Positions 41,716-50,707 of a stretch of 64,000 bases of DNA are shown here, piece by piece. The DNA lies in contig CBDAQP010000001.1 in NCBI GenBank assembly GCA_965199245.1, positions 124,001 to 188,000 of the forward strand. The letters are read 5' to 3'. The position numbers and the translations under genes were made by a program. This stretch comes from Carbonatibacter sp965199245 (GTDB taxonomy: Bacteria > Pseudomonadota > Alphaproteobacteria > Kiloniellales > Kiloniellaceae). Below the pieces are notes generated by a model. The model did no database searches and was not told where the DNA came from. It was given only the letters and a program-made list of their open reading frames with translations. The first letter of the stretch is position 1, and the number at the start of each line of letters is the position of its first letter.

Positions 41716-42801
41716 TTACGCCCCGGATGAAATTCTATGCAGTTCACCCTTGGCTTTCATCACATAGCTAATGACCTCTGCCACGGCCTGATAATGTTCC
41801 GGGGGCACATCCTGATCGATTTCAACACCAGCAAAGAGCGCGCGGGCCAGTGGCGGATTTTCAACAATCATGACGTCATGTTCGCGAGCAACTTCTCTGA
41901 TTCGCAGGGCGACCTCATCCTGTCCCTTTGCAACCAAACGCGGCGCATCCATCGTTTCTGGTGCATATTTCAGGGCAACGGAAAAATGTGTCGGGTTGGT
42001 CACCACGACATCTGCACCAGGCACAGCCGCCATCATACGTTGCCGCGCTTTTTCCATCCGCAACTGTTTGAGACGTCCCTTGACCTTGGGGTCGCCTTCG
42101 GTTTGTTTGAATTCGTCCTTGACCTCTTGTTGGGTCATCATCAGCTTTTTTTTGTATTTGTATTTCTGATAGGCAAAATCTGCGGCCCCCAGCAAAGCCA
42201 TAACAGCCGTCACCGCAATCAATAGATAGAGAACCCAATCATACAACAAAGGCAAAACCTGTGGCACAGACAACAGCGCAAGCTGAGGAATTTTGTCCTG
42301 CTGTGGCCAAAGTATAGCGAGGAACAGCGAACCCACCAGCGTCAACTTTGCCACCCCTTTGACCAAATTCACCAACGCCTCACTACCAAACATACGCTTG
42401 AATCCACCAATCAGGCTCAGTTTTTCAAGTTTCGGCATCAGCGATTCTGATGAAAAGACAAGTCCATGTTGCATCAAGGCAGAGACCACAGCAAAAAACA
42501 AAATCAACGCCATCGGCAACAAAAGATAAGGCGCAAGTGCAAGCCCGACACCGCTCGCGATTGCAGAAACCTGATTATCAAGGTGAAAACTGTCCGGTCG
42601 TTCCAAAAAAGGAACCACTACACGATAAATCCCATTGAAAAGCCAACCAGAACCAAAAACCATCACGATCAAAACAGCCATGAAGGAAAAAAAATAATTC
42701 AGTTCCTGCGATTTGGGAACGTCGCCTTTCTCGCGCGCGTCCTGAATTTTTTTGTCGGTGGGGTCTTCGGTTTTTTGTGACTCATCTTGATCTTGTGACA
42801 C
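41716..42801 (-). CDS. flhB: Flagellar export apparatus protein FlhB
   Basis: 361 residues. Four membrane helices in the N-terminal half are followed by a cytoplasmic domain with the autocleavage site NPTH (VVTNPTHFSVALKY, near residue 265), which switches export from rod/hook to filament substrates. The N-terminal DESQKTEDPTDKKIQDAREK is the family start. The start is a GTG at 42801 with GGGGGAG 5 nt upstream. Last gene of the minus-strand flgB-flgC-fliE-fliQ-fliR-flhB cluster. Confidence 0.94.
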   Translation of the reverse strand: MSQDQDESQKTEDPTDKKIQDAREKGDVPKSQELNYFFSFMAVLIVMVFGSGWLFNGIYRVVVPFLERPDSFHLDNQVSAIASGVGLALAPYLLLPMALILFFAVVSALMQHGLVFSSESLMPKLEKLSLIGGFKRMFGSEALVNLVKGVAKLTLVGSLFLAILWPQQDKIPQLALLSVPQVLPLLYDWVLYLLIAVTAVMALLGAADFAYQKYKYKKKLMMTQQEVKDEFKQTEGDPKVKGRLKQLRMEKARQRMMAAVPGADVVVTNPTHFSVALKYAPETMDAPRLVAKGQDEVALRIREVAREHDVMIVENPPLARALFAGVEIDQDVPPEHYQAVAEVISYVMKAKGELHRISSGA

Positions 42802-42812
42802 CTCGGCTCCCC

Positions 42813-43580
42813 CTAAATTTTCCCGGACAGCATGGCGGCGAAAATCCCCTCAAACTCTAGCACGAAACTCCGCATCATCACAGAGATTGAAAAAAACAAC
42901 AGCGCAAGCCCCAATAGAATCTGAGCCGGCATGGCAACGAAAAAAACCTGCATCTGAGGCATCAATTTTGCCATAAAGCCAAGACCAACAAAAAAGACCA
43001 GCCCAACCACAATAAAGGGCAGAGCCATCTGTACCGCAAGGGCAAAGGTCGCCCCGACCAGTCGGGACATCACCGCAGACAGATCAGAAAAGGCAATGGC
43101 TTCGCCGGGAACGAAGAGGCTATAGCTGTCAACCATCGCCAAAAAAAACATATGGTGCAATCCCGTTGCAAAAATCAAAACAAGACCCAGGACAGAAAGA
43201 AAAGACCCGACAACAGATGCCTGCTGTGCCTGTGTCGCATCCTGCGTAAAGGCATTCGCCAAAGAAATCATATTGGCAATAATCATCCCCGCTGTTGATG
43301 TCGCGCCCAGGATCGCACGGGCAATCAAACCGATGAAGGTTCCCACCGTTGCCTCCCCCACAATCAATAAAACAAGGGGCGCAACATCCGGGGACATCGG
43401 CGGAACATTGTCCTCGAGAACAGGAACCAGGGCAAAGGTCACGACAAGGGCAAAGGCCAGCCGCGAGCGCATGGCAACATAGCTTTCCCCCATCCCGGGC
43501 AGAAGAGCCATACAAGCCGCGAGGCGCGTAAAAATGATAAAGAAAACATAAATACTGGCAGGAAGAACATCAACGAGCAT
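42813..43580 (-). CDS. fliR: Flagellar export apparatus protein FliR
   Basis: 255 residues, integral membrane. It forms the export gate with FliP and FliQ. The start YVFFIIFTRLAACMALLPGM and the later ALPFIVVGLVFFVGLGFMAK, then LMPQMQVFFVAMPAQIL are the usual conserved segments. Follows fliQ by 34 bp and precedes flhB by 11 bp. Confidence 0.94.
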   Translation of the reverse strand: MLVDVLPASIYVFFIIFTRLAACMALLPGMGESYVAMRSRLAFALVVTFALVPVLEDNVPPMSPDVAPLVLLIVGEATVGTFIGLIARAILGATSTAGMIIANMISLANAFTQDATQAQQASVVGSFLSVLGLVLIFATGLHHMFFLAMVDSYSLFVPGEAIAFSDLSAVMSRLVGATFALAVQMALPFIVVGLVFFVGLGFMAKLMPQMQVFFVAMPAQILLGLALLFFSISVMMRSFVLEFEGIFAAMLSGKI

Positions 43581-43613
43581 TCAAAACGCCACCGTTCAAA
43601 AGTCAGGGGTGCT

Positions 43614-43880
43614 CTATTGCAGGGAAATCATCCTATCCATCAACAAAGTCCAAAAGGCAGCGAGTGACTGGAGCATAAAGGGCGAAAACGCAACGAGAGC
43701 CAAAGAAATAACAATCAGCTTTGGCACAAAGGTCAAGGTCATTTCCTGAATCTGGGTCATGGTCTGAAATAGCGAAATAATCAACCCCATGACCAGAGAA
43801 ATCATTAAAGCCGGGAGGGATACCTTGAGCATGACCCAGATCGCCTCACGTCCAATTTCAATAGCCTCCACTTCCGTCAC
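43614..43880 (-). CDS. fliQ: Flagellar export apparatus protein FliQ
   Basis: 88 residues with two membrane hairpin helices. AIWVMLKVSLPALMISLVMG, then LIISLFQTMTQIQEMTLTFV and PKLI are fully conserved. Four copies stack against FliP/FliR in the export gate. Between fliE and fliR. Confidence 0.94.
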   Translation of the reverse strand: MTEVEAIEIGREAIWVMLKVSLPALMISLVMGLIISLFQTMTQIQEMTLTFVPKLIVISLALVAFSPFMLQSLAAFWTLLMDRMISLQ

Positions 43881-43948
43881 CAGACGTCTCCCCGTTCATC
43901 GCCTTAAACACTCAGGAGATACCGCACAAAAGCACCATAGCTTTAAAA

Positions 43949-44269
43949 TCAGATCGGCATCTTCAAAATTTCCTGATAGGCCCCGATCACCTTGTCACGT
44001 ACAGCCACAACTGTCTGCAAAGTGATATCTGCTTCTGACACAGAGGCGACAAGTTGCGCCATATCAGCCCGCCCCGCCGCTGCGGCGAGTCCCTGTTTTT
44101 CTGCGGCGTTCAAGGTCGTAATGGCGTCCTGTGCCGTTTCGCGCAGGGCACTGGCAAAACTTTCACCAACAATATCACCACCCCCGCCGACACTACCGCG
44201 CCCACCAGAGGCCAGCGGCTTGCTATCAACCTGCCTATAGGCATTGACCGCATCGAGAAACTGAACCAT
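43949..44269 (-). CDS. fliE: Flagellar hook-basal body complex protein FliE
   Basis: 106 residues. FliE links the export gate and MS ring to the rod. The C-terminal half with DITLQTVVAVRDKVIGAYQE is strongly conserved. The N-terminal part has a Gly-rich stretch (GGRGSVGGGGDIVG). No signal peptide, as expected for an export substrate. Confidence 0.93.
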   Translation of the reverse strand: MVQFLDAVNAYRQVDSKPLASGGRGSVGGGGDIVGESFASALRETAQDAITTLNAAEKQGLAAAAGRADMAQLVASVSEADITLQTVVAVRDKVIGAYQEILKMPI

Positions 44270-44326
44270 TTTTTTTCCCCTTTACATTCATGCCCTATCC
44301 TTCACCGCAAAATAGGACAAACATCG

Positions 44327-44737
44327 CTACTGCAAAATTTCGAGCGTATTTCGCAACATAGATTTTGATGCCTGGATTGATTGCAGATTGGCCTCATAGC
44401 TCCGGCGGGCTTCACGCATATCCGTCATTTCAATTAAGGTATTTACATTCGGACGCAGAACATAACCGTCCTTATCGGCGGCGGGATGCCCCGGCTGATA
44501 GACCTTCCTAAAATCCCCCTTGTCCCGCTCAATCGATTTCACCGTGACCTTTTCCGCTCCCAGTTCACGATCAAGGACAGAATCAAAAGTAACAATCTTA
44601 CGACGATAGGGGTCTTCACCCGGCGCGGCCCCGACAGAGTCAGCATTGGCGACGTTTTCAGCAATAACACGTAAACGCTGGGTCTGCACGCGCATCCCGG
44701 AGGCCGCAATAAACATCGATTTTGTCAGATCAGACAT
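44327..44737 (-). CDS. flgC: Flagellar basal-body rod protein FlgC
   Basis: 136 residues. The N-terminal rod helix (FIAASGMRVQTQRLRVIAEN with VANADS) and C-terminal EANLQSIQASKSMLRNTLEI are diagnostic. GYVLRPNVNTLIEMTDMREA is the other conserved block. Proximal rod protein; preceded by flgB and followed by fliE. Confidence 0.94.
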   Translation of the reverse strand: MSDLTKSMFIAASGMRVQTQRLRVIAENVANADSVGAAPGEDPYRRKIVTFDSVLDRELGAEKVTVKSIERDKGDFRKVYQPGHPAADKDGYVLRPNVNTLIEMTDMREARRSYEANLQSIQASKSMLRNTLEILQ

Positions 44738-44760
44738 CTTTCCTCCTCATTGTTCAGACC

Positions 44761-45159
44761 CTAACGGCGCAGAACCAGCTTCATCATTTCTGTCTGCTTG
44801 CGATAGAGCTTCACCATGGTTTGATAGTTCAGCTGGTTATCTGCCGAGCGGATCATCTGCTCTTCCAGGTTGACCAGATTTCCTGTGGGCGATGCCTCAT
44901 AAGGATCACGCCCCCCCTGCTCACGCCCAGGGCGACCAGAGAGCGGATTGCGCGACAAATGCCCCGCCGCTGTCGATGTCGGCAACAGCCGCGCACCCTT
45001 GCGCCCAAGGAGGCTCTTGAACGCACGATCATCAAGTTCACGCGCCTCGTACCCCGGGGTGTCCGCCTGGGCAACATTTGTCGCGATGACCTTTTGACGC
45101 TGAGTCAAAAAGCGCATCCGCTCACCGATGACATCCTTGACAGTGAGTCGATCAGCCAT
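44761..45159 (-). CDS. flgB: Flagellar basal-body rod protein FlgB
   Basis: 132 residues, proximal rod. The N-terminal motif QRQKVIATNVAQADTPGYEA and C-terminal QLNYQTMVKLYRKQTEMMKL define it. GGAGG 8 nt before the ATG at 45159 fixes the start; the open frame to 45282 is not conserved. First gene of the minus-strand flagellar operon; 45160-45382 holds the divergent promoters shared with csrA. Confidence 0.93.
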   Translation of the reverse strand: MADRLTVKDVIGERMRFLTQRQKVIATNVAQADTPGYEARELDDRAFKSLLGRKGARLLPTSTAAGHLSRNPLSGRPGREQGGRDPYEASPTGNLVNLEEQMIRSADNQLNYQTMVKLYRKQTEMMKLVLRR

Positions 45160-45382
45160 AATCCCGGCCTCCTTCAATAACTTGAACTTACTGAGCAAGA
45201 GCAGAAAAAACTTTTTTAACTTTCTCAAGAAAAAAGTACAAAAGCAACCATAAAATAAAATCCTGTCAGGCATCCTCGACAAAGAGTGTGCGGATCGCTA
45301 TAAACGGGGAGAGACAGGTGCAATCCTTAGCTTTCCCTTCGACGGGGCGCGGGATATTCAAGGACAGGGAGTCCGCAAAGCC

Positions 45383-45667
45383 ATGCTTTATCTGACGCGC
45401 AAAATTGGTGAATCGATTATCATCAACAACGATATAGAGGTCAAAGTCGTTGACATGCGCGGCAAAATTGTAAAGCTCGGCTTTGATTTTCCGGCCACAG
45501 CAACCGTCCTGCGTCAAGAGTTACACGAACGAATCCGCAACGAAAATCGCGCGGCCCTTCCCGACATTGCCGATCTGGACAGCTTCCTTGCACAGAGCCA
45601 GGAAAAACCCGCAGAAGATCATGAGGCTTCTGCGAAAAAAATCACCGCCTCCCCCAAGTCAGACTGA
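45383..45667 (+). CDS. csrA: Carbon storage regulator CsrA
   Basis: RNA-binding regulator that blocks or protects mRNAs at GGA sites. The CsrA core (MLYLTRKIGESIIINNDIEV, then VKVVDMRGKIVKLGFDFP and LRQELHERI) is complete, with the conserved Arg near the C-terminal binding face. At 94 residues it is about 30 longer than the E. coli protein, with a charged Ser/Lys/Ala-rich tail (AQSQEKPAEDHEASAKK). Located at the head of a flagellar operon, as FlaF/FlbT-type regulators are in relatives, so it probably controls flagellin or hook translation. Confidence 0.93.
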   Translation: MLYLTRKIGESIIINNDIEVKVVDMRGKIVKLGFDFPATATVLRQELHERIRNENRAALPDIADLDSFLAQSQEKPAEDHEASAKKITASPKSD

Positions 45668-45683
45668 CTTTTTGACCTTCCTG

Positions 45684-46058
45684 ATGTCTCTTTCCCTCGA
45701 CACACACACCGCACCCGTTGCAGAGAAATCAAGTCTTGCCATTGCACTCAAAGGTCAGGGTCACGATGGCGCGCAGATTCTGGCAAAGGGCGAAGGTGAT
45801 TTTGCCGAACAGATTTTACAGCTGGCCTTTGAACAGGGAATCAGGGTCAGGACAGATTCAAATCTCGCAGAAATCCTGTCTCACCTTGATGTTGACAGTG
45901 CCATTCCCCTCGAAGCCCTCGCCGCTGTAGCCACAATCCTCAACTATGTCTACCAGGATCAGGCCCGCACAGCCCGCAGAAACGCACAGGCAACTGTCCA
46001 GGATCACTTTGCCCCTGCCAACAGCGACGACCGAAAAACGTTGGAGAACACACCATGA
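45684..46058 (+). CDS. FlhB C-terminal-domain homologue (FhlB)
   Basis: 124 residues without membrane segments. AIALKGQGHDGAQILAKGEG, then DFAEQILQLAFEQGIRVRTD and EALAAVATILNYVYQDQ match the cytoplasmic domain of FlhB after the NPTH cleavage site, but here as a free protein. Such orphan copies (FhlB/FlhX) can replace the cleaved FlhB C-terminal part in some bacteria (family knowledge). A full-length flhB with an intact NPTH is present at 41716-42801. The ATG at 45684 has a poor ribosome-binding site; the 3' end overlaps the next gene (ATGA). Confidence 0.85.
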   Translation: MSLSLDTHTAPVAEKSSLAIALKGQGHDGAQILAKGEGDFAEQILQLAFEQGIRVRTDSNLAEILSHLDVDSAIPLEALAAVATILNYVYQDQARTARRNAQATVQDHFAPANSDDRKTLENTP

Positions 46059-46408
46059 CAGGCTCACCACAAAAACCACAATACAACCAGGCACAGCTCC
46101 GCATGGAAATTGAACAGCTGTCCGGCAAGCTGACCGAACAGTGCGCCCGTGCGCGCGACGGCGAACTTGACGATCTCAGTAGCTTACCAGAACAGATCAA
46201 CACACTTTGTACCGCGCTAGGCACCTTGCCCGAGGGCGAGCAGAACGCCATGAAGGGCGGTGTTCTCGGACTGATAGAAGAACTTGACGCGCTTTCTGAA
46301 CTCATCCGCAAAAACCTGACAGACGTGCAACAGGCACTCAAAGGAAACACCACACGTAATCAGGCCGCACGGGCCTATGGCAAAAGCACCCCCCCCTCCG
46401 AACAATAA
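46055..46408 (+). CDS. Small helical protein in the flagellar operon (unknown, possibly FlgN-like chaperone)
   Basis: 117 residues, predicted almost wholly helical with heptad-like patterns (AQLRMEIEQLSGKLTEQC, then LIEELDALSELIRKNLTDVQ). There are no membrane or enzyme motifs. Size, helical nature and position between fhlB and fliOP recall FlgN/FliT-type export chaperones, but sequence similarity is too weak for a firm call. ATGA overlap with fhlB shows coupled translation. Confidence 0.65.
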   Translation: MTGSPQKPQYNQAQLRMEIEQLSGKLTEQCARARDGELDDLSSLPEQINTLCTALGTLPEGEQNAMKGGVLGLIEELDALSELIRKNLTDVQQALKGNTTRNQAARAYGKSTPPSEQ

Positions 46409-46453
46409 CACATGCCCACGACATAAAGAGGCACAAACCAGGATCAGCACAGA

Positions 46454-47521
46454 ATGGATATTGTGAATTACGTGCAGTTCATCACAGCTCTGTTGTTTGT
46501 GGTTGCACTCATTGCCCTAGTCGGGGTTGTCGTCCGGAAAACGGGCTTTCCCGGCCTCGTCAAAACAACAGTCCCGGGTCGCAAGCGGACAATCCACGTC
46601 GTTGAAAGCACCGCACTGGACAGCAAACGTCGCCTCATTGTCGTCCGCTGGCGCGGAGAAGACCACCTGCTGATGAGTGGCGGCGGACAAGATATTCACC
46701 TCTCGACAAAGAAATCGCAACAGCCCACAGAACAAGCCATTGAACAAAACAAACCAACAGACAAAAGCCTTAGCGGCCTCTTTAACAGTGTAATCGCCCT
46801 GATTATTCCCTTGTTTTTTGTTTTGCTCCCCACGGACAGCCTCGCCCAAACCTTGACACTGGATTTAAACGAGGAAATCGTTGGAACAGGAACCAGCCGC
46901 ATTCTTCAAATGCTGGCTCTTTTGACCATTCTGTCGCTTGCGCCAGGCATTTTGGTCATGATCACCTCTTTTACCCGCATTATCGTTGTGCTGTCTTTTT
47001 TACGAACCGCAATGGGTATTCAACAGGCTCCCCCCAGCACTGTTTTGATTTCGCTGGCTCTCTTTCTAACTGCGTTCATCATGCAACCGACTTTTGAATC
47101 CATCTACGACACCGCGATCACCCCCCTGCTCGAAGAAGACATTGACGAAATCGAAGCCATTGAAAAAGCCGTCATTCCTTTACGTCAATTCATGATGCAA
47201 CAGGTGCGTGAAAAGGACGTCGCACTTTTTATGGATCTCGCCGATGTTGAACGCGTCGCCAGCCTCGAAGACACCCCGACCCGCGTTCTGATCCCGGCCT
47301 TTATGATTAGCGAACTCAGGCGGGCCTTTGAAATAGGGTTTCTGATTTTTTTGCCTTTTTTGATTATCGATATGGTTGCTGCCTCGGTTCTTATGTCAAT
47401 GGGGATGATGATGCTCCCTCCTGTCATGATCTCCCTGCCTTTTAAGCTTATTTTCTTCGTACTTGTGGACGGATGGTATCTGCTCTCCGGCTCTTTGGTA
47501 CGAAGCTTTGCAACCGGGTAA
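46454..47521 (+). CDS. fliP: FliO-FliP fusion protein (flagellar export gate)
   Basis: 355 residues in one frame. Residues 1-90 look like FliO: one membrane helix (FITALLFVVALIALVGVVV), then RTIHVVESTALDSKRRLIVV, the cytoplasmic FliO domain. A polar linker (about 90-107) leads to a FliP sequence with its signal-like first helix (IALIIPLFFVLLPTDSLAQ), DLNEEIVGTGTSRILQMLAL, ITSFTRIIVVLSFLRTAMGI and the C-terminal PPVMISLPFKLIFFVLVDGW. FliP is normally a separate protein of about 245 residues made with a cleaved signal peptide; FliO is its assembly factor. The gene has no lesion. Confidence 0.9.
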   Translation: MDIVNYVQFITALLFVVALIALVGVVVRKTGFPGLVKTTVPGRKRTIHVVESTALDSKRRLIVVRWRGEDHLLMSGGGQDIHLSTKKSQQPTEQAIEQNKPTDKSLSGLFNSVIALIIPLFFVLLPTDSLAQTLTLDLNEEIVGTGTSRILQMLALLTILSLAPGILVMITSFTRIIVVLSFLRTAMGIQQAPPSTVLISLALFLTAFIMQPTFESIYDTAITPLLEEDIDEIEAIEKAVIPLRQFMMQQVREKDVALFMDLADVERVASLEDTPTRVLIPAFMISELRRAFEIGFLIFLPFLIIDMVAASVLMSMGMMMLPPVMISLPFKLIFFVLVDGWYLLSGSLVRSFATG

Positions 47522-47532
47522 CCCCACAAGAG

Positions 47533-47961
47533 TCACTCACGAACGACTAAAACGGATTGTTGCGCGTGACGTGAAATACGCGCCGCGTTGGGGCCGATGA
47601 GGTAATCTTTCAACTGTGACTTGTGGGCACCAACAATAATCAAATCAACGCCAAGCTCAGAGGCCGCGCCGAGAATACGTTCATAAATCGTCCCCTGATC
47701 GACAGAAAGAGTCAACCTGTTATAACCATCAAGGCATTCTGTCGCCCAGTTTTGCAACGCGGCCTTTGCCTCAACCAGCATCTGGGCGTTGTGATCCTTC
47801 GTAAAAAATGATCCCACAAGGGCCATACCAAAATCAGGCACAACATTCATCACGTGCAGTCTGGCCCCGGTCATCCGGGCCAGTTTCAGGGCATCCTCTG
47901 TTGGACGCCTTGCCCCCTCCAAATCATTCAAATCAACCGCCAACAGGATATTATGATACAT
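47533..47961 (-). CDS. Universal stress protein associated with the TRAP transporter
   Basis: One UspA domain, 142 residues. The N-terminal NILLAVDLNDLEG and C-terminal VDLIIVGAHKSQLKDYLIGP are conserved; the full GxGx9GS nucleotide motif is replaced (GAHKSQLKDYLIGPNA), though a G-x2-x-G like pattern remains. It follows the TRAP permease gene by 11 bp on the same strand. TeaD, a UspA protein that binds ATP and dampens the TeaABC TRAP transporter, is a known precedent for such a pair. Confidence 0.87.
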   Translation of the reverse strand: MYHNILLAVDLNDLEGARRPTEDALKLARMTGARLHVMNVVPDFGMALVGSFFTKDHNAQMLVEAKAALQNWATECLDGYNRLTLSVDQGTIYERILGAASELGVDLIIVGAHKSQLKDYLIGPNAARISRHAQQSVLVVRE

Positions 47962-47972
47962 CTCTTTTCTCC

Positions 47973-50591
47973 TTAAAAGGCTGGCTGAGTTGCCCGCCGT
48001 CGCTGAATCAAGACGACCCCCACCAAAAGCACAAAGGCAGGAAGAAAGAATATTTCCTTGGGCAGACGGTCATTTTCAACCTGAACCTGGCGAATTTCAA
48101 CGGGGGTCTCGCCGTAAAAATCATACTCGTTGCCCAGTGCTTCAAAGTGCGGCGTGCCGGGAAACGGTTCATCCAGGCGCAAGGTTTGTTCATCAACCAT
48201 AATATTCAAACCCTGATCCGAGAGAGCCGCCACGCCATCCCCCGCACGCGCAGGCAAAACAAGTGTCGTCGTCCGCACAGCCCCCGTGTCAAAGTCCGGC
48301 CCCGAAACAATCAAGCGAAGGCTCGCCCCGGTATCCTGCGTAGCCATGAGTTCCAAAGCCGCAGGCCCCTGTGCCGCACTGTATCTTTCAGACACGGCAT
48401 CGAGGAAAAAATCGGGCCGGAACAGGATAAAGGCAATCACCAGCAGAACCACGCTTTCCCACTTACGCGACCGGGCAATGAAATAGCCCTGCGTTGCCGC
48501 CGCAAAGAGCATCATTGCCACCAACGCAACCGCAAACACCAGAATAGCCTTGAACGGGCCAACATCAATCAGCAGAAGATCCGTATTGAAAATAAACAGG
48601 AACGGTAACAACGCCGTGCGAATATCATAGGCAAAGCCCTGCACCCCCGTCTTGATCGGATCACCGCGCGAAATCGCTGCTGCCGCATAGGCGGCAAGCC
48701 CCACGGGCGGGGTATCATCGGCCAAAATCCCGAAATAGAACACAAACATGTGCACGGCAATCAGCGGCACGACCAAGCCCGCCTGCGCACCAACCGTGAT
48801 AATTACAGGGGCCATCAACGAACTGACAACAATATAGTTCGCCGTTGTCGGTAACCCCATGCCCAATACCAAACTCAAAATCGCCACAAGAAACAAAAGA
48901 ACCATCAGGTTCCCGCCTGAAACGACCTCGATCACCTGCCCGATGACCTGATGCGCCCCGGTCAGGGAAATAGTGCCAACGATCAAGCCTGCGGCCCCCG
49001 TCGCCACCCCAATCCCGATCATATTACGCGCGCCCATAATCAGGCCCTGAATAAAATCATGCCACCCCGCACAGGCCTGATTCCCAACATCTTCGCCACG
49101 GAAAAATGCCTTGAGCGGACGGTGTGTCAGCACAATTCCCATCATGAACACACTGGCCCAAAAAGCCGACAAAGCCGGAGATAACCGTGCCAAACCGTCA
49201 GTTTTGATCATCAAATTCCACACCAAAATCAAAATGGGCAGGGCATAATACGCCCCCCCTAATAGAGTGGGGGTAAGACGCGGGGCCTGCGGCACAGGTG
49301 CGGAAGGATCATCAACAGGCAGATCAGGAAAACGCGCCGCCACCGCCACCAGGCCAACATAGGACAAAAGGACAAAAACCAGCGTGGCAATAATGCTATC
49401 CCCCCCCATGACGGGATCAAGGACAGCCCGCAGGCCAACCAGGGCAAAGGTCGCCAGCCCCAACAGGATAAAACCGGACAGAAACAAAATCAAAATCATC
49501 AGGATCGAAATCCGCCGCCCCTGTTTTTCCAATCCTTTCAGTCCCATTTTCAGACTTTCGAGGTGGACGATATAAAGCAGGGCAATATAGGAAATCACCG
49601 CTGGCAAAAAGGCGTGTTTGACAACATCAATATAGGGAATATTGACATATTCGACCATCAAAAACGCCGCCGCCCCCATCACAGGGGGGGTCAACTGCCC
49701 ATTTGTAGAGGAAGCAACCTCCACAGCACCAGCCTTTTCCGCCGGAAAGCCAATGCGCCGCATCAGAGGAATGGTAAAGGTTCCCGTTGTCACGGTGTTG
49801 GCAATCGATGACCCGGAAATCATCCCCGTCATCATTGATGACAGCACAGACGCCTTGGCGGGTCCACCGCGCAAAGCCCCCAACAGCGCAATAGCGACCT
49901 TGATAAACCAGTTCCCCCCCCCCGCACGATCGAGCAAGGCTCCAAAAAGAACAAAGAGGAAAATCATGGTGGTCGAGACCCCGAGCGCAACCCCGAAAAC
50001 GCCTTCGGTCTGCATCCAATAGTGCCCCAACGCCTTCGACAGAGAGGCCCCACCATAATTTGTAATGTCACGCACCCATTCAGACTGCCCCCCAAAAAAG
50101 GCAAATAGGATAAAACCACTCGCGATCACCACAAGCGGCAGGCCCAACGACCGATAAACTGAAATCAACAAAACAATTATACCCATCGCCGACACGACAA
50201 CATCCGCTGTTGTCCACAGACCCGGACGGTTGGCAATCTGTTCACGAAAAATAATCAAATAAAAACAGGTTCCCACCCCCAGAACCATCAACCCCCAATC
50301 ATAGAAAGGAATACAATCACGCGGTGCCGTACGCCCCAACGGAAAAGCCATGGTCGCCAGAATCAGGGCAAAGGCCAAATGGATCAAACGCGCCTGTGTA
50401 ACAACGGTGGAGAAAAAAGAAACCCCTGTCCACTGCGCCAAGTTTCCCGGCAGGCCTGAAGCAATGTAAAGCTGAAACACTGACCACGCCAAACAGATCA
50501 CCAGAATAACGCGCCCCTGCACACCCTCGGGATTGCGCGCCCCCGTATCAGCTTCCGCCACGATCGCATCCGCATTTTTCCCCTGTGTCAT
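47973..50591 (-). CDS. TRAP transporter fused small and large permease (TAXI type)
   Basis: 872 residues with about 18 hydrophobic segments. The N-terminal four-helix part corresponds to the small DctQ subunit and the long middle part to DctM; the Gly/Asn-rich MTGMISGSSIANTVTTGTF and LVLGMGLPTTANYIVVSSLM segments are the two inverted hairpin-like transport motifs. A C-terminal soluble stretch (LMATQDTGASLRLIVSGPDF) matches DUF3394, frequent in TAXI permeases. Na+-driven secondary transporter; the substrate is not given by the sequence. Confidence 0.9.
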   Translation of the reverse strand: MTQGKNADAIVAEADTGARNPEGVQGRVILVICLAWSVFQLYIASGLPGNLAQWTGVSFFSTVVTQARLIHLAFALILATMAFPLGRTAPRDCIPFYDWGLMVLGVGTCFYLIIFREQIANRPGLWTTADVVVSAMGIIVLLISVYRSLGLPLVVIASGFILFAFFGGQSEWVRDITNYGGASLSKALGHYWMQTEGVFGVALGVSTTMIFLFVLFGALLDRAGGGNWFIKVAIALLGALRGGPAKASVLSSMMTGMISGSSIANTVTTGTFTIPLMRRIGFPAEKAGAVEVASSTNGQLTPPVMGAAAFLMVEYVNIPYIDVVKHAFLPAVISYIALLYIVHLESLKMGLKGLEKQGRRISILMILILFLSGFILLGLATFALVGLRAVLDPVMGGDSIIATLVFVLLSYVGLVAVAARFPDLPVDDPSAPVPQAPRLTPTLLGGAYYALPILILVWNLMIKTDGLARLSPALSAFWASVFMMGIVLTHRPLKAFFRGEDVGNQACAGWHDFIQGLIMGARNMIGIGVATGAAGLIVGTISLTGAHQVIGQVIEVVSGGNLMVLLFLVAILSLVLGMGLPTTANYIVVSSLMAPVIITVGAQAGLVVPLIAVHMFVFYFGILADDTPPVGLAAYAAAAISRGDPIKTGVQGFAYDIRTALLPFLFIFNTDLLLIDVGPFKAILVFAVALVAMMLFAAATQGYFIARSRKWESVVLLVIAFILFRPDFFLDAVSERYSAAQGPAALELMATQDTGASLRLIVSGPDFDTGAVRTTTLVLPARAGDGVAALSDQGLNIMVDEQTLRLDEPFPGTPHFEALGNEYDFYGETPVEIRQVQVENDRLPKEIFFLPAFVLLVGVVLIQRRRATQPAF

Positions 50592-50644
50592 CCCGCGCCC
50601 CCTGTCTTGACCGGTTCAAACGGCCTTTGTTTTTGGCAAAAACA

Positions 50645-50682
50645 GCAATGGCTACACTCCCGTATGGACGCGTAGCCATTGC
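50645..50682 (-). promoter_or_regulatory. Intercistronic hairpin in the TRAP operon
   Basis: A perfect 11-bp inverted repeat GCAATGGCTAC/GTAGCCATTGC with a 16-nt loop lies between the binding-protein gene and the permease gene. There is no U-run, so it is more likely an mRNA-stabilising or partial attenuator hairpin, which would keep the binding protein in excess. Confidence 0.65.
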
Positions 50683-50707
50683 AGTCATCACATCACCACT
50701 ACTGCAT

